NCBI GenBank assembly: GCA_963747375.1
Contig: CAVVFL010000011.1
Location: 124,001-188,000 of the forward strand
Source of the DNA: Sva-07 sp963747375
GTDB taxonomy: Bacteria > Actinomycetota > Acidimicrobiia > Acidimicrobiales > Ilumatobacteraceae
Reading direction: 5' to 3'
DNA length: 64,000 nt
Part shown: positions 17,065-24,819 of the stretch, piece by piece
How the letters are laid out: each line of letters begins with the position of its first letter
How positions within the stretch are numbered: the stretch's first letter is position 1
The notes under the pieces: model-generated
What the model was told of the DNA's origin: nothing
What the model saw: only the letters and a program-made list of their open reading frames with translations
Database searches by the model: none
Program-made: the position numbers and the translations under genes

Positions 17065-17294
17065 CCTCCGAAGCCGATCTTGCGGTCACCGTCGGCGGAG
17101 CCGAGTTCGATGTAGGCGATCTTGGCCGACGGAATCGCGACGTCCTTGCCGCGCTTGTCGGTGATCCACAACACGTCGGTGGCGCCGGCGAGGGCGGCCT
17201 CGACTCGCGACTTCAGGTCATCACGGTCGGCGTCTTCGGCGAGTTCGATGTTGATCTCGCGAGGGGCCTGGGTCACTCCGATGCGTACGTCCAC
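17061..17294 (-). CDS. DUF3107 family protein
   Basis: A 77-residue protein of the actinobacterial DUF3107 family (mycobacterial 9.4-kDa antigen type), with VRIGVTQAPREINIELAEDA, a helix of about 20 residues, VLWITDKRGKDVAIPSAKIA and the end YIELGSADGDRKIGFGG. GTG 17294 was selected because TAGCGT (17302-17307, minus strand) lies exactly 7 nt upstream, a leaderless signal; upstream in-frame codons have no support. It is followed with a 4-nt overlap by the two ArsA genes, so it heads that operon. Function unknown. Confidence 0.87.
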   Translation of the reverse strand: MDVRIGVTQAPREINIELAEDADRDDLKSRVEAALAGATDVLWITDKRGKDVAIPSAKIAYIELGSADGDRKIGFGG

Positions 17295-17307
17295 GTCGGC
17301 CACGCTA
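17295..17307 (-). promoter_or_regulatory. Leaderless -10 element of DUF3107-arsA operon
   Basis: On the minus strand TAGCGT (17307 to 17302) is followed by 7 nt and GTG 17294. This favours the shorter of the possible starts. Confidence 0.55.
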
Positions 17308-17326
17308 CCCGCCCCCGCCGCCGCCC

Positions 17327-17375
17327 GTTCTCGTGAACAAGCGCGCGGTCCGAGCGCGCAAGTGTTCACGAGAAC
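17327..17375. repeat. Family B palindrome, copy 2 (between divergent promoters)
   Basis: Arms GTTCTCGTGAACA (17327-17339) and complement (17363-17375), with an inner GCGCGC pair, match copy 1 at 424-474 in the arms but not in the loop. Here the element is upstream of both flanking genes, so it is not a terminator for either. Confidence 0.85.
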
Positions 17376-17403
17376 TCGGAGCGACAGAGGGTCGGCGCCT
17401 CAC

Positions 17404-17415
17404 TACGGTGACGGC
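17404..17415 (+). promoter_or_regulatory. Leaderless -10 element of the PfpI-like gene
   Basis: TACGGT (17404-17409) is 6 nt before GTG 17416; no ribosome site is present. Confidence 0.5.
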
Positions 17416-18057
17416 GTGACCAGCATCGCGATCCCACTGTTCCCCCAGTTCACGGCGCTCGACGGCATCGGGCCCTACGAGGTGCTCCAGCGAATCCCCG
17501 ACTTCGACATCACATTCGTCGGCCACGAGCGCGGTGTGGTGCGCTCCGACAACGGCATGTTGGGCATCGAGATCGATGCCCAGTTCGAGGAGTTGACGAA
17601 CCCGGACATCGTCGTGTTCCCCGGGGGATTCGGCACGCGGGCGCTGATGACCGACGAGCGGGTGCTCGACTGGGTGCGCACTGCGCACTCGACCTCCGTC
17701 TACACGACCTCGGTGTGCACCGGTTCGCTCGTGTTGGCCGCCGCGGGTCTGCTCGACGGCCTCACGGCGACCACGCACTGGGGAGCGCTCGATGTGCTCG
17801 CCGCGAACGGTGCCGTTCCGACCGGTGACCGTGTGGTCGAACATCTCGATCAGCGCATCATCACCGCCGCGGGCGTCTCGAGCGGGATCGACATGGCACT
17901 GCGCCTCGTCGAACTCCTCGTCGACCGCACCGCCGCGGAAGCGTCACAGCTGATGATCGAATACGACCCCCAACCACCGTTCGACAGCGGCTCGACCGCC
18001 AAGGCCGACGACGCCGTCATGCAACGAGTCATCGAGTACAGCTCCGCTCGCAAATAG
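17416..18057 (+). CDS. DJ-1/PfpI family protein, isonitrile-hydratase-like
   Basis: A 213-residue single-domain protein of the DJ-1/PfpI superfamily. The nucleophile elbow is YTTSVCTGSLVLAAAGLLDG with Cys101, the same position as in Pseudomonas isonitrile hydratase, and an N-terminal Asp (TALDGIGPYEV) stands where that enzyme has a catalytic Asp. There is no AraC-type DNA-binding domain, so it is not a GlxA regulator. DIVVFPGGFGTRAL and TATTHWGALDVLA are other family blocks. Hydratase activity on isonitriles is possible, but glyoxalase or chaperone roles in this superfamily cannot be excluded. It is a single-gene unit with its own leaderless promoter. Confidence 0.85.
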   Translation: MTSIAIPLFPQFTALDGIGPYEVLQRIPDFDITFVGHERGVVRSDNGMLGIEIDAQFEELTNPDIVVFPGGFGTRALMTDERVLDWVRTAHSTSVYTTSVCTGSLVLAAAGLLDGLTATTHWGALDVLAANGAVPTGDRVVEHLDQRIITAAGVSSGIDMALRLVELLVDRTAAEASQLMIEYDPQPPFDSGSTAKADDAVMQRVIEYSSARK

Positions 18058-18062
18058 CCGCC

Positions 18063-18093
18063 GTGACGCCAGGGGCCAGACCCCTGGCGTCAC
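18063..18093. repeat. Family C palindrome, copy 2 (convergent terminator)
   Basis: GTGACGCCAGGGG and its complement flank CCAGA. It fills the 38-nt gap between the convergent PfpI-like and SufR-like genes. Confidence 0.8.
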
Positions 18094-18095
18094 CG

Positions 18096-18837
18096 TCAGA
18101 CGGCGGTGGAACAGAAGGTGTCGCCTCGGGCGAAGCTCGACTCGGTGACGATGTCGCCCACGTTGTCGTCGGCATCGACCAGGGCGGCGAGCATCCCCTT
18201 GACCATGCCGCGATCGACGGCGCAGATGACCGGGTGTTCGGTCGCGACATCACCGAACGGGCAGTGGTTGTTGATGATGCGAAGCTGATCGTTGCGACCT
18301 TCGGCGTGGGCCGCGAACCCGTGGGCCGTCAGTGCGTCGGCCACCGCCTGCATCGCCGAGCGCAGCGAGCGTCGTCCGCTGGCCAGGGCGTCGCCGGTGA
18401 GGCCCTGTGCCATCGCACGCCCGTACTCCTGGCCGACTTCCTCGGCGATCATCTCGGCCTCGTCGTTGGGCAACCGGTCGAGGGCACGGCCGAGCAGCGA
18501 CAGCAGCAGGTCGTCGGAACGCACCGGAAAATCGACATCGCTCATCGTGAGGGAGTCACCCACGACGACGTACCGCTTCGATGGCCTGCCGGCGCCGGCG
18601 CCGGCGACCTTGCCCGACACCACTTCGAGGTAGCCGCCCGCGGCGAGCTTGTCGAGGTGGTGGCGCGCCACGTTGGCGTGGACACCGACTTCGGCCGCGA
18701 CCATCGACGCGGTCACACCGGTGGCGTCGGCTACCCGAATGCTCCTTCGCGTACAGGTAGATGGAGCGGCGCGTCGGGTCGCCGAAGGCGTCGGTGATGG
18801 CCGACACGGTGGCGGTGAACGACGAGCTCGTACTCAT
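18096..18837 (-). CDS. SufR-like iron-sulfur transcriptional regulator, frameshifted
   Basis: N-terminal winged helix-turn-helix (AITDAFGDPTRRSIYLYAKE, then VTASMVAAEVGVHANVARHH LDKL) and a C-terminal sensor domain with NNHCPFGDVATEHPVICAVD. The two cysteines there have the spacing C-X12-C, as in SufR, and a third Cys lies six residues from the end (TFCSTAV). SufR-type proteins bind a 4Fe-4S cluster and repress Fe-S assembly genes. The frame shifts by +1 near 18728-18742, between the first helix and the recognition helix; removing one base restores the domain. ATG 18837 is 7 nt after TACAAT. It is divergent from the Fe-S carrier gene mrp, a likely target. Confidence 0.8.
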
Positions 18838-18908
18838 GTGCGCAATTGTACCTATCCGCATAGTGCAAATTCGGTGCAAACACGACCGCCCGTCGCCACA
18901 ATGGGCTG
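18838..18908. promoter_or_regulatory. Divergent promoter region of the SufR-like gene and mrp
   Basis: Minus-strand TACAAT (18850 to 18845) is 7 nt from the regulator ATG, and plus-strand CACAAT (18897-18902) is 6 nt from the mrp ATG, so both mRNAs look leaderless. Between them two direct GTGCAAA repeats (18863-18869, 18874-18880) are 11 bp apart, on one helix face, and could bind the regulator or serve as upstream promoter elements. Confidence 0.5.
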
Positions 18909-20060
18909 ATGGCCGCCATCGTGACCGAAGCACAGATCATCGACGCCCTCCGCCCGGTCGAGGACCCCGAGCTGCACCGCTCGATCGTCGATCTCGGCAT
19001 GCTGCGCGGGGTGGCGATCCGCGAGGACGGAGTGGTCGGCGTGCTCATCGCGCTGACCGTGCCCGGATGTCCGCTCAAGAGCGAGATCCAGCGCCGGGTG
19101 TCCGAAGCCGCCACGCAGCTCGACGGCGTCGAGTCGATCGATCTCGAGTTCACCGTCATGAGCGACGAGGATCGTGAGAACCTGCGCCGCACGCTGCACG
19201 GCGACGCCGGCGCGACCGCCGGCGCGAGTCAGGCACACGGCCACGCCGAGGGGCGCGAGATCCCCTTCTCGAAGAACGGCTCGAAGACCCGGCCGCTGCT
19301 GATCTCGTCGGGCAAGGGCGGCGTCGGCAAGTCGAGTGTCACCACCAACCTCGCCGTGGCGCTCGCTTCGCAGGGCTACAAGGTCGGTGTGGTCGACGCC
19401 GACATCTACGGCTACTCGATCCCCCGAATGCTCGGCACCGACCGCGACCCCGTCGTGATCGACGAGATGCTCGTGCCGCCCGAGATGTGGGGCGTTCGTT
19501 GCATCTCGATCGGCTACTTCGTGCCCGAGGGCCAGGCCGTCATCTGGCGAGGCCCGATGCTGCACAAGGCGCTCGAGCAGTTCCTCACCGATGTGTTCTG
19601 GGACGAGCCCGACTTCCTGCTGATCGACATGCCGCCCGGCACCGGCGACATCGCCCTCTCACTCGCCCAGTACCTCCCGCGCGGCGAGGTGTTCGTCGTG
19701 ACCACCCCGCAGCCGGCCGCGCAGAAGGTGGCATCGCTCTCCGCAGCGATGGCCGCCAAGGTCAACCTGCCGGTGCGCGGCGTGATCGAGAACATGTCGT
19801 GGTTCACCGGCGACGACGGCAAGCGCTACGAGATCTTCGGATCCGGTGGCGGCCAGGTGCTCGCCGACGAACTCGACGTGCCACTGCTCGGCCAGCTGCC
19901 GCTCGTGCCCGCGCTGCGCGAGGGCGGCGACGACGGCAGGCCGATCACCGCCGTCGACCCCGAGTCGGAGGCCGCCCAGATCTTCCAGCGGATCGCTCGC
20001 TCGATCGCCGTCGACATGAAGCCCAAGAAGGTCTTCTCCGACAAGCTCAAGGTCATCTGA
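18909..20060 (+). CDS. mrp: Mrp/ApbC-type iron-sulfur cluster carrier ATPase
   Basis: P-loop ATPase that carries and inserts 4Fe-4S clusters. It has an N-terminal MIP18/DUF59 domain (about 5-95, with LTVPGCPLKSEIQ) and the deviant Walker A SSGKGGVGKSSVTTNLAVAL at about 133-152, then VVDADIYGYSIPRML, LIDMPPGTGDIALSL and VVTTPQPAAQKVA. The C-X2-C cluster motif that follows IENMS in proteobacterial ApbC is absent: the sequence is IENMSWFTGDDGKRYEIFGS. That variant is common in actinobacteria as far as I know. 383 residues. It is divergent from a SufR-like regulator, which fits control by Fe-S status. Confidence 0.93.
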   Translation: MAAIVTEAQIIDALRPVEDPELHRSIVDLGMLRGVAIREDGVVGVLIALTVPGCPLKSEIQRRVSEAATQLDGVESIDLEFTVMSDEDRENLRRTLHGDAGATAGASQAHGHAEGREIPFSKNGSKTRPLLISSGKGGVGKSSVTTNLAVALASQGYKVGVVDADIYGYSIPRMLGTDRDPVVIDEMLVPPEMWGVRCISIGYFVPEGQAVIWRGPMLHKALEQFLTDVFWDEPDFLLIDMPPGTGDIALSLAQYLPRGEVFVVTTPQPAAQKVASLSAAMAAKVNLPVRGVIENMSWFTGDDGKRYEIFGSGGGQVLADELDVPLLGQLPLVPALREGGDDGRPITAVDPESEAAQIFQRIARSIAVDMKPKKVFSDKLKVI

Positions 20061-20066
20061 GCGAGC

Positions 20067-20099
20067 TGTTACATCCGGGGTCTGACCCCGGATGTAACA
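20067..20099. repeat. Family C palindrome, copy 3
   Basis: Sixteen-bp perfect arms (TGTTACATCCGGGGTC and complement) around base 20083. It starts 6 nt after the mrp stop and ends 9 nt before the next start codon in the same direction, so it may end the mrp transcript. Confidence 0.85.
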
Positions 20100-20108
20100 C
20101 TTGACGCG

Positions 20109-20447
20109 ATGGAGGTCGTGGCGCGGTACAAGTTCGAGGCGATGGTCGCCGACGCGCTCGACGATCTGCCCGACGAGCTGCTGCACGTGCTCGACAACGT
20201 GGTGGTGCAGGTGGTCGATCGCAACCCCGACGAACCGACGCTGCTCGGGCTCTACGAAGGTGTGCCCCACACCGAGCGCAACGGCACAGAGGGGCCGGAC
20301 ATCGTGTCGATCTACCGTTTCGCCCTCTGCGAGGCATGCGCCGACGTCGACGAGTTGGCCGACGAGGTCTACGTGACGGTCATCCACGAGGTCGCCCACG
20401 CCGCGGGCATCGACGACGACCGACTCCACGAACTCGGTTGGGGATGA
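20109..20447 (+). CDS. Zincin-like metallopeptidase family protein
   Basis: A 112-residue minimal metalloprotease of the Zincin_1 type (PF06262 pattern). The zinc site is at the C-terminus: VTVIHEVAHAAGIDDDRLHE, i.e. HEXXH plus a downstream Asp and His. The N-terminal part has the family signature FEAMVADALDDLPDELLHVL. No signal peptide is present, so it acts in the cytoplasm; substrate unknown. Its stop overlaps the start of the DNA polymerase gene (ATGA), so the two are translationally coupled. Confidence 0.88.
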   Translation: MEVVARYKFEAMVADALDDLPDELLHVLDNVVVQVVDRNPDEPTLLGLYEGVPHTERNGTEGPDIVSIYRFALCEACADVDELADEVYVTVIHEVAHAAGIDDDRLHELGWG

Positions 20448-22173
20448 CGACGCCGTTCGCCCACGGCGACTCGATTGCGCTCGTGGTCGCCGATGGGGTC
20501 GGTGCCGCGCTGGCGGCCGCCGAGGGCGTCACGATGGAACTCGACCCCCACACGATGATCCCGGCCCTGGTCGAGATCGAACGGACCGTCTCCCCTCGCT
20601 GGATCTGGTGGTCGAACGACACGGCCCGAACACTCGTCGGCGACGGTCTGCGCCCGGCGCGGTGCTGGGACCTCGAAGCGGTCCACCGGCTTCTCGTGGG
20701 CGGTTGGCGCGGCGGTGCCGGGCGGGTGTGGGCCCACTGCCAGGGCCTCGACACGGCCGACCTGCCGCAGGTGGCGGCCCCCGACCTCTTCTCCCAGCCG
20801 GACGACGACGACCATGTGGAGGCGGTCCGCACGGACGGGTACCTCGACCCGGCCTGGATCGACGGGCTCTGGAGATCCGACCTCGACCACCTGCGACGTT
20901 GGGCGGCGCTCGCGCTCGACGTCCAGCACCGACAGCTCGACGAACTCGGCCACCTCCCCGACCGGCCCGCGGCGGGGAGCACCGCTCGGTCCGAATCGGC
21001 GGCCGCCCTGCTGTGCGCCGAACTGGAGGCCGACGGCCTCCCCATCGACGTCGCCGTGGCCGAGCAGATCATCTCGTCGTTCATCGGACCACGACCGCGC
21101 GACAGCGCCGACGAGACGAGGCTGGCAGCACAACGAGACCACCTCGTGCTCCAGCACCTGCCGGGGTCGCTCGGCGACCTCGACCTGCGCAACCCCGCCG
21201 GCGTGAAATCGCTCCTCCGGCGAGTCGGGATCGAGGTCCCCGACACTCGTGCGTGGCGTCTGGAACGGTTGCGCGGCGAGCACGAGATCGTCGACGCGCT
21301 GCTCACCTGGCGCAAGGCCGAGCGGATCGCCACCACCTTCGGTTACCGCTGGCTCGACCAGCACGTCGGATCCGACGGACGTCTCCGAGGGCAATGGTCA
21401 CCATCGGATGGCGCGGCCGGCCGGATGACCGCAACCGCGGGGCTGCACAACATGCCCGCCGAACTCCGCCCGCGATCGTTGCCGGAGCCGACCAGGTGTT
21501 CGTCCGCGCCGACCTCGGCCAGATCGAACCTCGCATCCTCGCGGCAGTGTCGAACGACGACGCACTCGCCGCAGCCACCTGGGACGACGACATGTACGCG
21601 CCGGTCGCCGCACGGCTCGGCGTGACCCGCGACACCGCCAAGGTCGCCGTGCTGGGAGCGATGTACGGCCAGACGACGGGTCATGGCGCCGTGGCCCTGC
21701 GGGGGCTCGAATCGGCCTACCCGGTCGCCATGACGTATCTGGAGACGGCGGCCCGGCAGGCCGAGCGCGGCACCGACCTGCGCACCCGCGGAGGTCGGCT
21801 CGTTCGCATGTCGTCGAACGAGCCCGACGCCCTGCCTGACACCCGGTCCGGCGACGAACCGGAGCGGGCAGCTCGATCGCGGGCGGCAGCACGCGGACGC
21901 TACGGACGCAATGCGATGGTCCAAGGTGCCGCGGCCGAGTTCTTCAAGACCTGGGCGGCGATCGTCAGGGCACGGTGCGCGCCGATCGACGCCCGCATCG
22001 TGCTGTGCCTTCACGACGAACTGCTCGTGCACGCCGCGGCGGACTGCGCCGAGGCGGCCGCCCAGATCGTGACCGACGGCGTGCAGGAAGCGAGCCATCG
22101 TTGGTCGGGCCGTACCGAGGTTCGCTTCGTGGCCGACACGAGCGTGATCGGGCGATGGTCCGACGCGAAGTGA
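20444..22173 (+). CDS. Bifunctional 3'-5' exonuclease/family A DNA polymerase, frameshifted
   Basis: Actinobacterial PolA-like protein without the 5' nuclease domain, about 577 residues. The N-terminal exonuclease-like part runs to about residue 180. The polymerase part begins with the thumb (LRNPAGVKSLLRRVGIEVPD, TWRKAERIATTFGYRW) and TATAGLHNMPAELRP. The frame then shifts by -1 near 21468-21476 and continues with motif A FVRADLGQIEPRILAAV, motif B (RDTAKVAVLGAMYGQTTGHG) and motif C VLCLHDELLVHA. The joint aligns perfectly with family members if one base is added, so this is probably a sequence deletion. ATG 20444 overlaps the zincin stop. It likely acts in repair rather than replication. 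Confidence 0.87.
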
Positions 22174-22213
22174 CCTCGCCGCCCTCCGGGATACCGCACG
22201 ACCCCCTCGGCGC

Positions 22214-22226
22214 TAGGTTGACACCG
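22214..22226 (+). promoter_or_regulatory. Leaderless -10 element of the DUF4328-like gene
   Basis: TAGGTT (22214-22219) lies 7 nt before GTG 22227, which selects this start over upstream in-frame codons. Confidence 0.55.
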
Positions 22227-23048
22227 GTGAGTGACATCCCTCCGCCTCCTGGTGCCGACCAACCGACATCGACGCCTCCCCCGCCGCCACCGCTCACACC
22301 GCCTCCCCCACCTCCGCCGAACCTCAGCGCACCGGCCGGGTACGTCGCCTACCAGTCACACGCGACGCCGCTCGGAGCACTGAAGCGCGTCGGCGGGCTC
22401 TCGAAGGCCATCGTCGTCCTCACGGCGATCGTCGCCGTGGCGACCCTGGTCACCACGCTGCTGAGCATCGGGATCGCCGGTGACGCCTCCGACTTCCTCG
22501 CCGGCGACCTGACCGACGACGAGTTCCGTACGTCGCTCGCACCGCTGAGCGCCGTCCAGAGCATCGCCGGCGTGGCGACGCTCGCCACCGGCATCCTCAC
22601 CATGATCTGGATGTACCGGGTCGCCGTCAACATCCGTGCCTTCGGTCGCCGCACCACGTGGCATCCGCTGTTCTCGATCTTCGGGTGGTTTCTCCCGCCG
22701 TTCTTTCTCTACGTCATCCCCTTCCTCGTGCTGCGTGAGCAGTGGAAGGGCTCCGACCCCATCGTCGACGGAACCGACGGATGGAAGGCCGACGAGGACA
22801 ACCGCACGCTGTGGGGTTGGTTCGCGTTCTACGGCCTGCTCCCGCTCGTGTTGTTCGTTGCGCAGATCGGTTCGGTCGCGAGCGCCGGGCTCGGTACGGG
22901 CGACGTCGAGACCGTCGCCGAATCGCTCGATCAGGTCAGCGCGCTCACCTTCATGTCGGCGGTGTCGGTCATCGGCGCGGCAGCCTTCTGGATCGTGTTC
23001 GTTCGCCGGCTGACCGGACGTCACGTTGCCCTGACGAACGAGGCGTAG
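22227..23048 (+). CDS. DUF4328-like membrane protein with proline-rich N-terminus
   Basis: About 273 residues. The first 35 residues are nearly all Pro, Thr and Ser (PPPPGADQPTSTPPPPPPLT), a cytoplasmic low-complexity tail. Then come four predicted membrane segments. The central part, RVAVNIRAFGRRTTWHPLFS followed by FGWFLPPFFLYVIPFLVLRE and QWKGSDP, is the signature of DUF4328 proteins. Length and order are usual for the family. A histidine phosphatase gene follows after 6 nt. Function unknown. Confidence 0.75.
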   Translation: MSDIPPPPGADQPTSTPPPPPPLTPPPPPPPNLSAPAGYVAYQSHATPLGALKRVGGLSKAIVVLTAIVAVATLVTTLLSIGIAGDASDFLAGDLTDDEFRTSLAPLSAVQSIAGVATLATGILTMIWMYRVAVNIRAFGRRTTWHPLFSIFGWFLPPFFLYVIPFLVLREQWKGSDPIVDGTDGWKADEDNRTLWGWFAFYGLLPLVLFVAQIGSVASAGLGTGDVETVAESLDQVSALTFMSAVSVIGAAAFWIVFVRRLTGRHVALTNEA

Positions 23049-23054
23049 CGACCG

Positions 23055-23525
23055 ATGAGCACGCCAGACGTCATCTACCTGGTCCGCCACGCAAAGGCCG
23101 GCGAGCGGCGTGTGTGGACCGACGACGACACGGTGAGGCCCTTGAGCAGACACGGGTGGAAGCAGGCGCGAGCGGTCGCCGGGCGCCTCGCCGGGAAGGG
23201 CGTCTCGACGATTCATTCGAGCCCGTACCTGCGTTGTGTGCAGACCGTCGAGCCGCTCGCCGAGCTCATCGGCACGACGATCACGATCGACGACCGACTC
23301 GCCGAGGAGTCACCGTTCGAGCCGGTCCTCGACCTGCTGTCCGAGATCGACGCCGGTGCCGTCCTGTGCAGTCACGGCGACGTCATCCCGGCGACGATCC
23401 AGGCGCTCGTGCGCCGTGGGATGGAGGTCCAGTCCACCGTCGACTGGCGCAAGGCCACCGTCTGGGTACTCCGACGCAAGGGCGACCGGATCACCAAGGG
23501 CAAGGTCTGGGCCCCACCCTCCTGA
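23055..23525 (+). CDS. SixA-like histidine phosphatase
   Basis: A 156-residue short member of the histidine phosphatase superfamily. The phosphohistidine motif is IYLVRHAKAGERRVW, followed by the Arg-containing STIHSSPYLRCVQTVEPLAE and the second catalytic His in AVLCSHGDVIPATIQAL. The RHAKA start and short length fit SixA, which dephosphorylates phosphohistidine proteins, but nucleotide or sugar phosphatases share the fold. It starts 6 nt after the DUF4328-like gene. Confidence 0.87.
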   Translation: MSTPDVIYLVRHAKAGERRVWTDDDTVRPLSRHGWKQARAVAGRLAGKGVSTIHSSPYLRCVQTVEPLAELIGTTITIDDRLAEESPFEPVLDLLSEIDAGAVLCSHGDVIPATIQALVRRGMEVQSTVDWRKATVWVLRRKGDRITKGKVWAPPS

Positions 23526-23534
23526 CCCTCCCGG

Positions 23535-24296
23535 TCAGTTGTTGGCGGCGCGGATCTGATCGGCGAAGTTCGACACGAGGGTGCCGACCTCGGCGGGCGG
23601 GTTGCTCGCCTCACACTTCTCGATGTGCGGCAGTGCCGCCTCGGCGTCCCCGCGGAACTGGAACTCGATGATCGCCAGGAAGCACTGCGGATCGGCGTAG
23701 TCGGGTTCGAGCTCGGCGGCCTGGCCCAGCGCCAGCCGGGCGGCGTCGAGCCGTTCCTCCCCGTTGGGCTGATCGGGGTTCTGTCGGGTCAGCAACGCGA
23801 GTGTCCACCCGAAGTACGCCAACGCCTCCGCGTTCTCACCTCCCCGGTCGCGCTCCATCTCGATGACGCGACCGAACAGCGAGTTGGCGAGCTGGAAGTC
23901 ACCCTGGCCCATCGCATCGCGGGCATTGGTGAGCACGATCCGCGATTCGTCGCCCGGAGTCATGCCCGTGATCTCCTGGCCTGCCGACCGCTCTCCCCAC
24001 GCGCCGGCCAGGACGAACCCGATGGCCACCGAGGCCACCACCACCGCGGCCGTGACCGCAATGATCCGACTCCAACGGCGAGGGGGACGCTGCGGGAGTT
24101 CACCGCGTCCCTGCTCGATCTGACGCAGCACGTCGGAGGCACGGACGGTGTAGCCGTCCTTCAGGGTCTGATAGTCGAGATCGTCGACGTCACCGGCGGC
24201 GTGCTCTCGGTCGAGATCGGTCAACGAGCGCAGGAGGTATCGGCGTTCCTCCTCCAACTCGGCGAGTCGGTCCAGCTGATGGCCACTCGCCGTCAT
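23535..24296 (-). CDS. ccmI: CcmI/CycH-like TPR protein of cytochrome c maturation
   Basis: About 253 residues. The N-terminal cytosolic coiled coil (LAELEEERRYLLRSLTDLDR EHAAGDVDDLDYQTLKDGYT in order) matches the CcmI/CycH family. One membrane segment follows (IIAVTAAVVVASVAIGFVLA), then an external TPR region of about 150 residues (ALAYFGWTLALLTRQNPDQP; ALGQAAELEPDYADPQCFLA). In System I, CcmI brings apocytochrome c to the CcmFH haem ligation complex. It is the last gene of the ccm operon, 13 nt after ccmH. Identity rests on architecture and location. Confidence 0.75.
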   Translation of the reverse strand: MTASGHQLDRLAELEEERRYLLRSLTDLDREHAAGDVDDLDYQTLKDGYTVRASDVLRQIEQGRGELPQRPPRRWSRIIAVTAAVVVASVAIGFVLAGAWGERSAGQEITGMTPGDESRIVLTNARDAMGQGDFQLANSLFGRVIEMERDRGGENAEALAYFGWTLALLTRQNPDQPNGEERLDAARLALGQAAELEPDYADPQCFLAIIEFQFRGDAEAALPHIEKCEASNPPAEVGTLVSNFADQIRAANN

Positions 24297-24309
24297 CGCC
24301 CGGTGCCCG

Positions 24310-24819
24310 TCACTTTCCGGTGTCCTGGTCGTCGCCGTCCGCGAGCAGCGCGGCTTCGACGAGCGCCCGGTCGTCGGCGGTCGGCTCGCGCATGTCGCCC
24401 GCTTCACGTTTCCATCGCCGGAACACCACGACGAGCGCGGCGAGGCCGCACGCGAACGCAACCGCCGGGAGCACCCACACGAGCGCATCGAAGCCGCTCG
24501 CCTTGGGCACCAGCAGGACTTGGGCGCCGTAGCGCGTCTCGATGAATGCGACGATCTCGGAGTCGCTCAGATCGTTGTCGGCGACCAGTTGCTGCACCTG
24601 GTTGCGGATGGCCTGCGACGCGTTGTTCTGCGACTCGAAGACGCTCTCACCGTCGCAGATCGGGCACGCCACGCGCCGGGCGATCGCATCGACTCGGTCC
24701 TCCTGGCTCTCGGGACCGGTGGACCGTGTGGCGCCGACGGCGAGGAAGCCCGCGATCACCAGGATCAACAGCACCCAACCGGGCCAGCGCTTGAGTTTGG
24801 TGTTCAGTTCGCTCGCCAT
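24310..24819 (-). CDS. ccmH: CcmH/CycL-type thiol-redox subunit of haem lyase
   Basis: About 169 residues. It has an N-terminal membrane anchor (VLLILVIAGFLAVGA), then the domain with the conserved motif ARRVACPICDGESVFESQ, where Cys52 and Cys55 reduce the CXXCH thiols of apocytochrome c. ASQAIRNQVQQLVADNDLSD and FIETRYGAQVLLVPKASG are typical three-helix-bundle blocks. A second membrane segment and a charged tail end the protein. The ATG overlaps the stop of the thioredoxin-like gene (TGATG). Confidence 0.92.
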   Translation of the reverse strand: MASELNTKLKRWPGWVLLILVIAGFLAVGATRSTGPESQEDRVDAIARRVACPICDGESVFESQNNASQAIRNQVQQLVADNDLSDSEIVAFIETRYGAQVLLVPKASGFDALVWVLPAVAFACGLAALVVVFRRWKREAGDMREPTADDRALVEAALLADGDDQDTGK

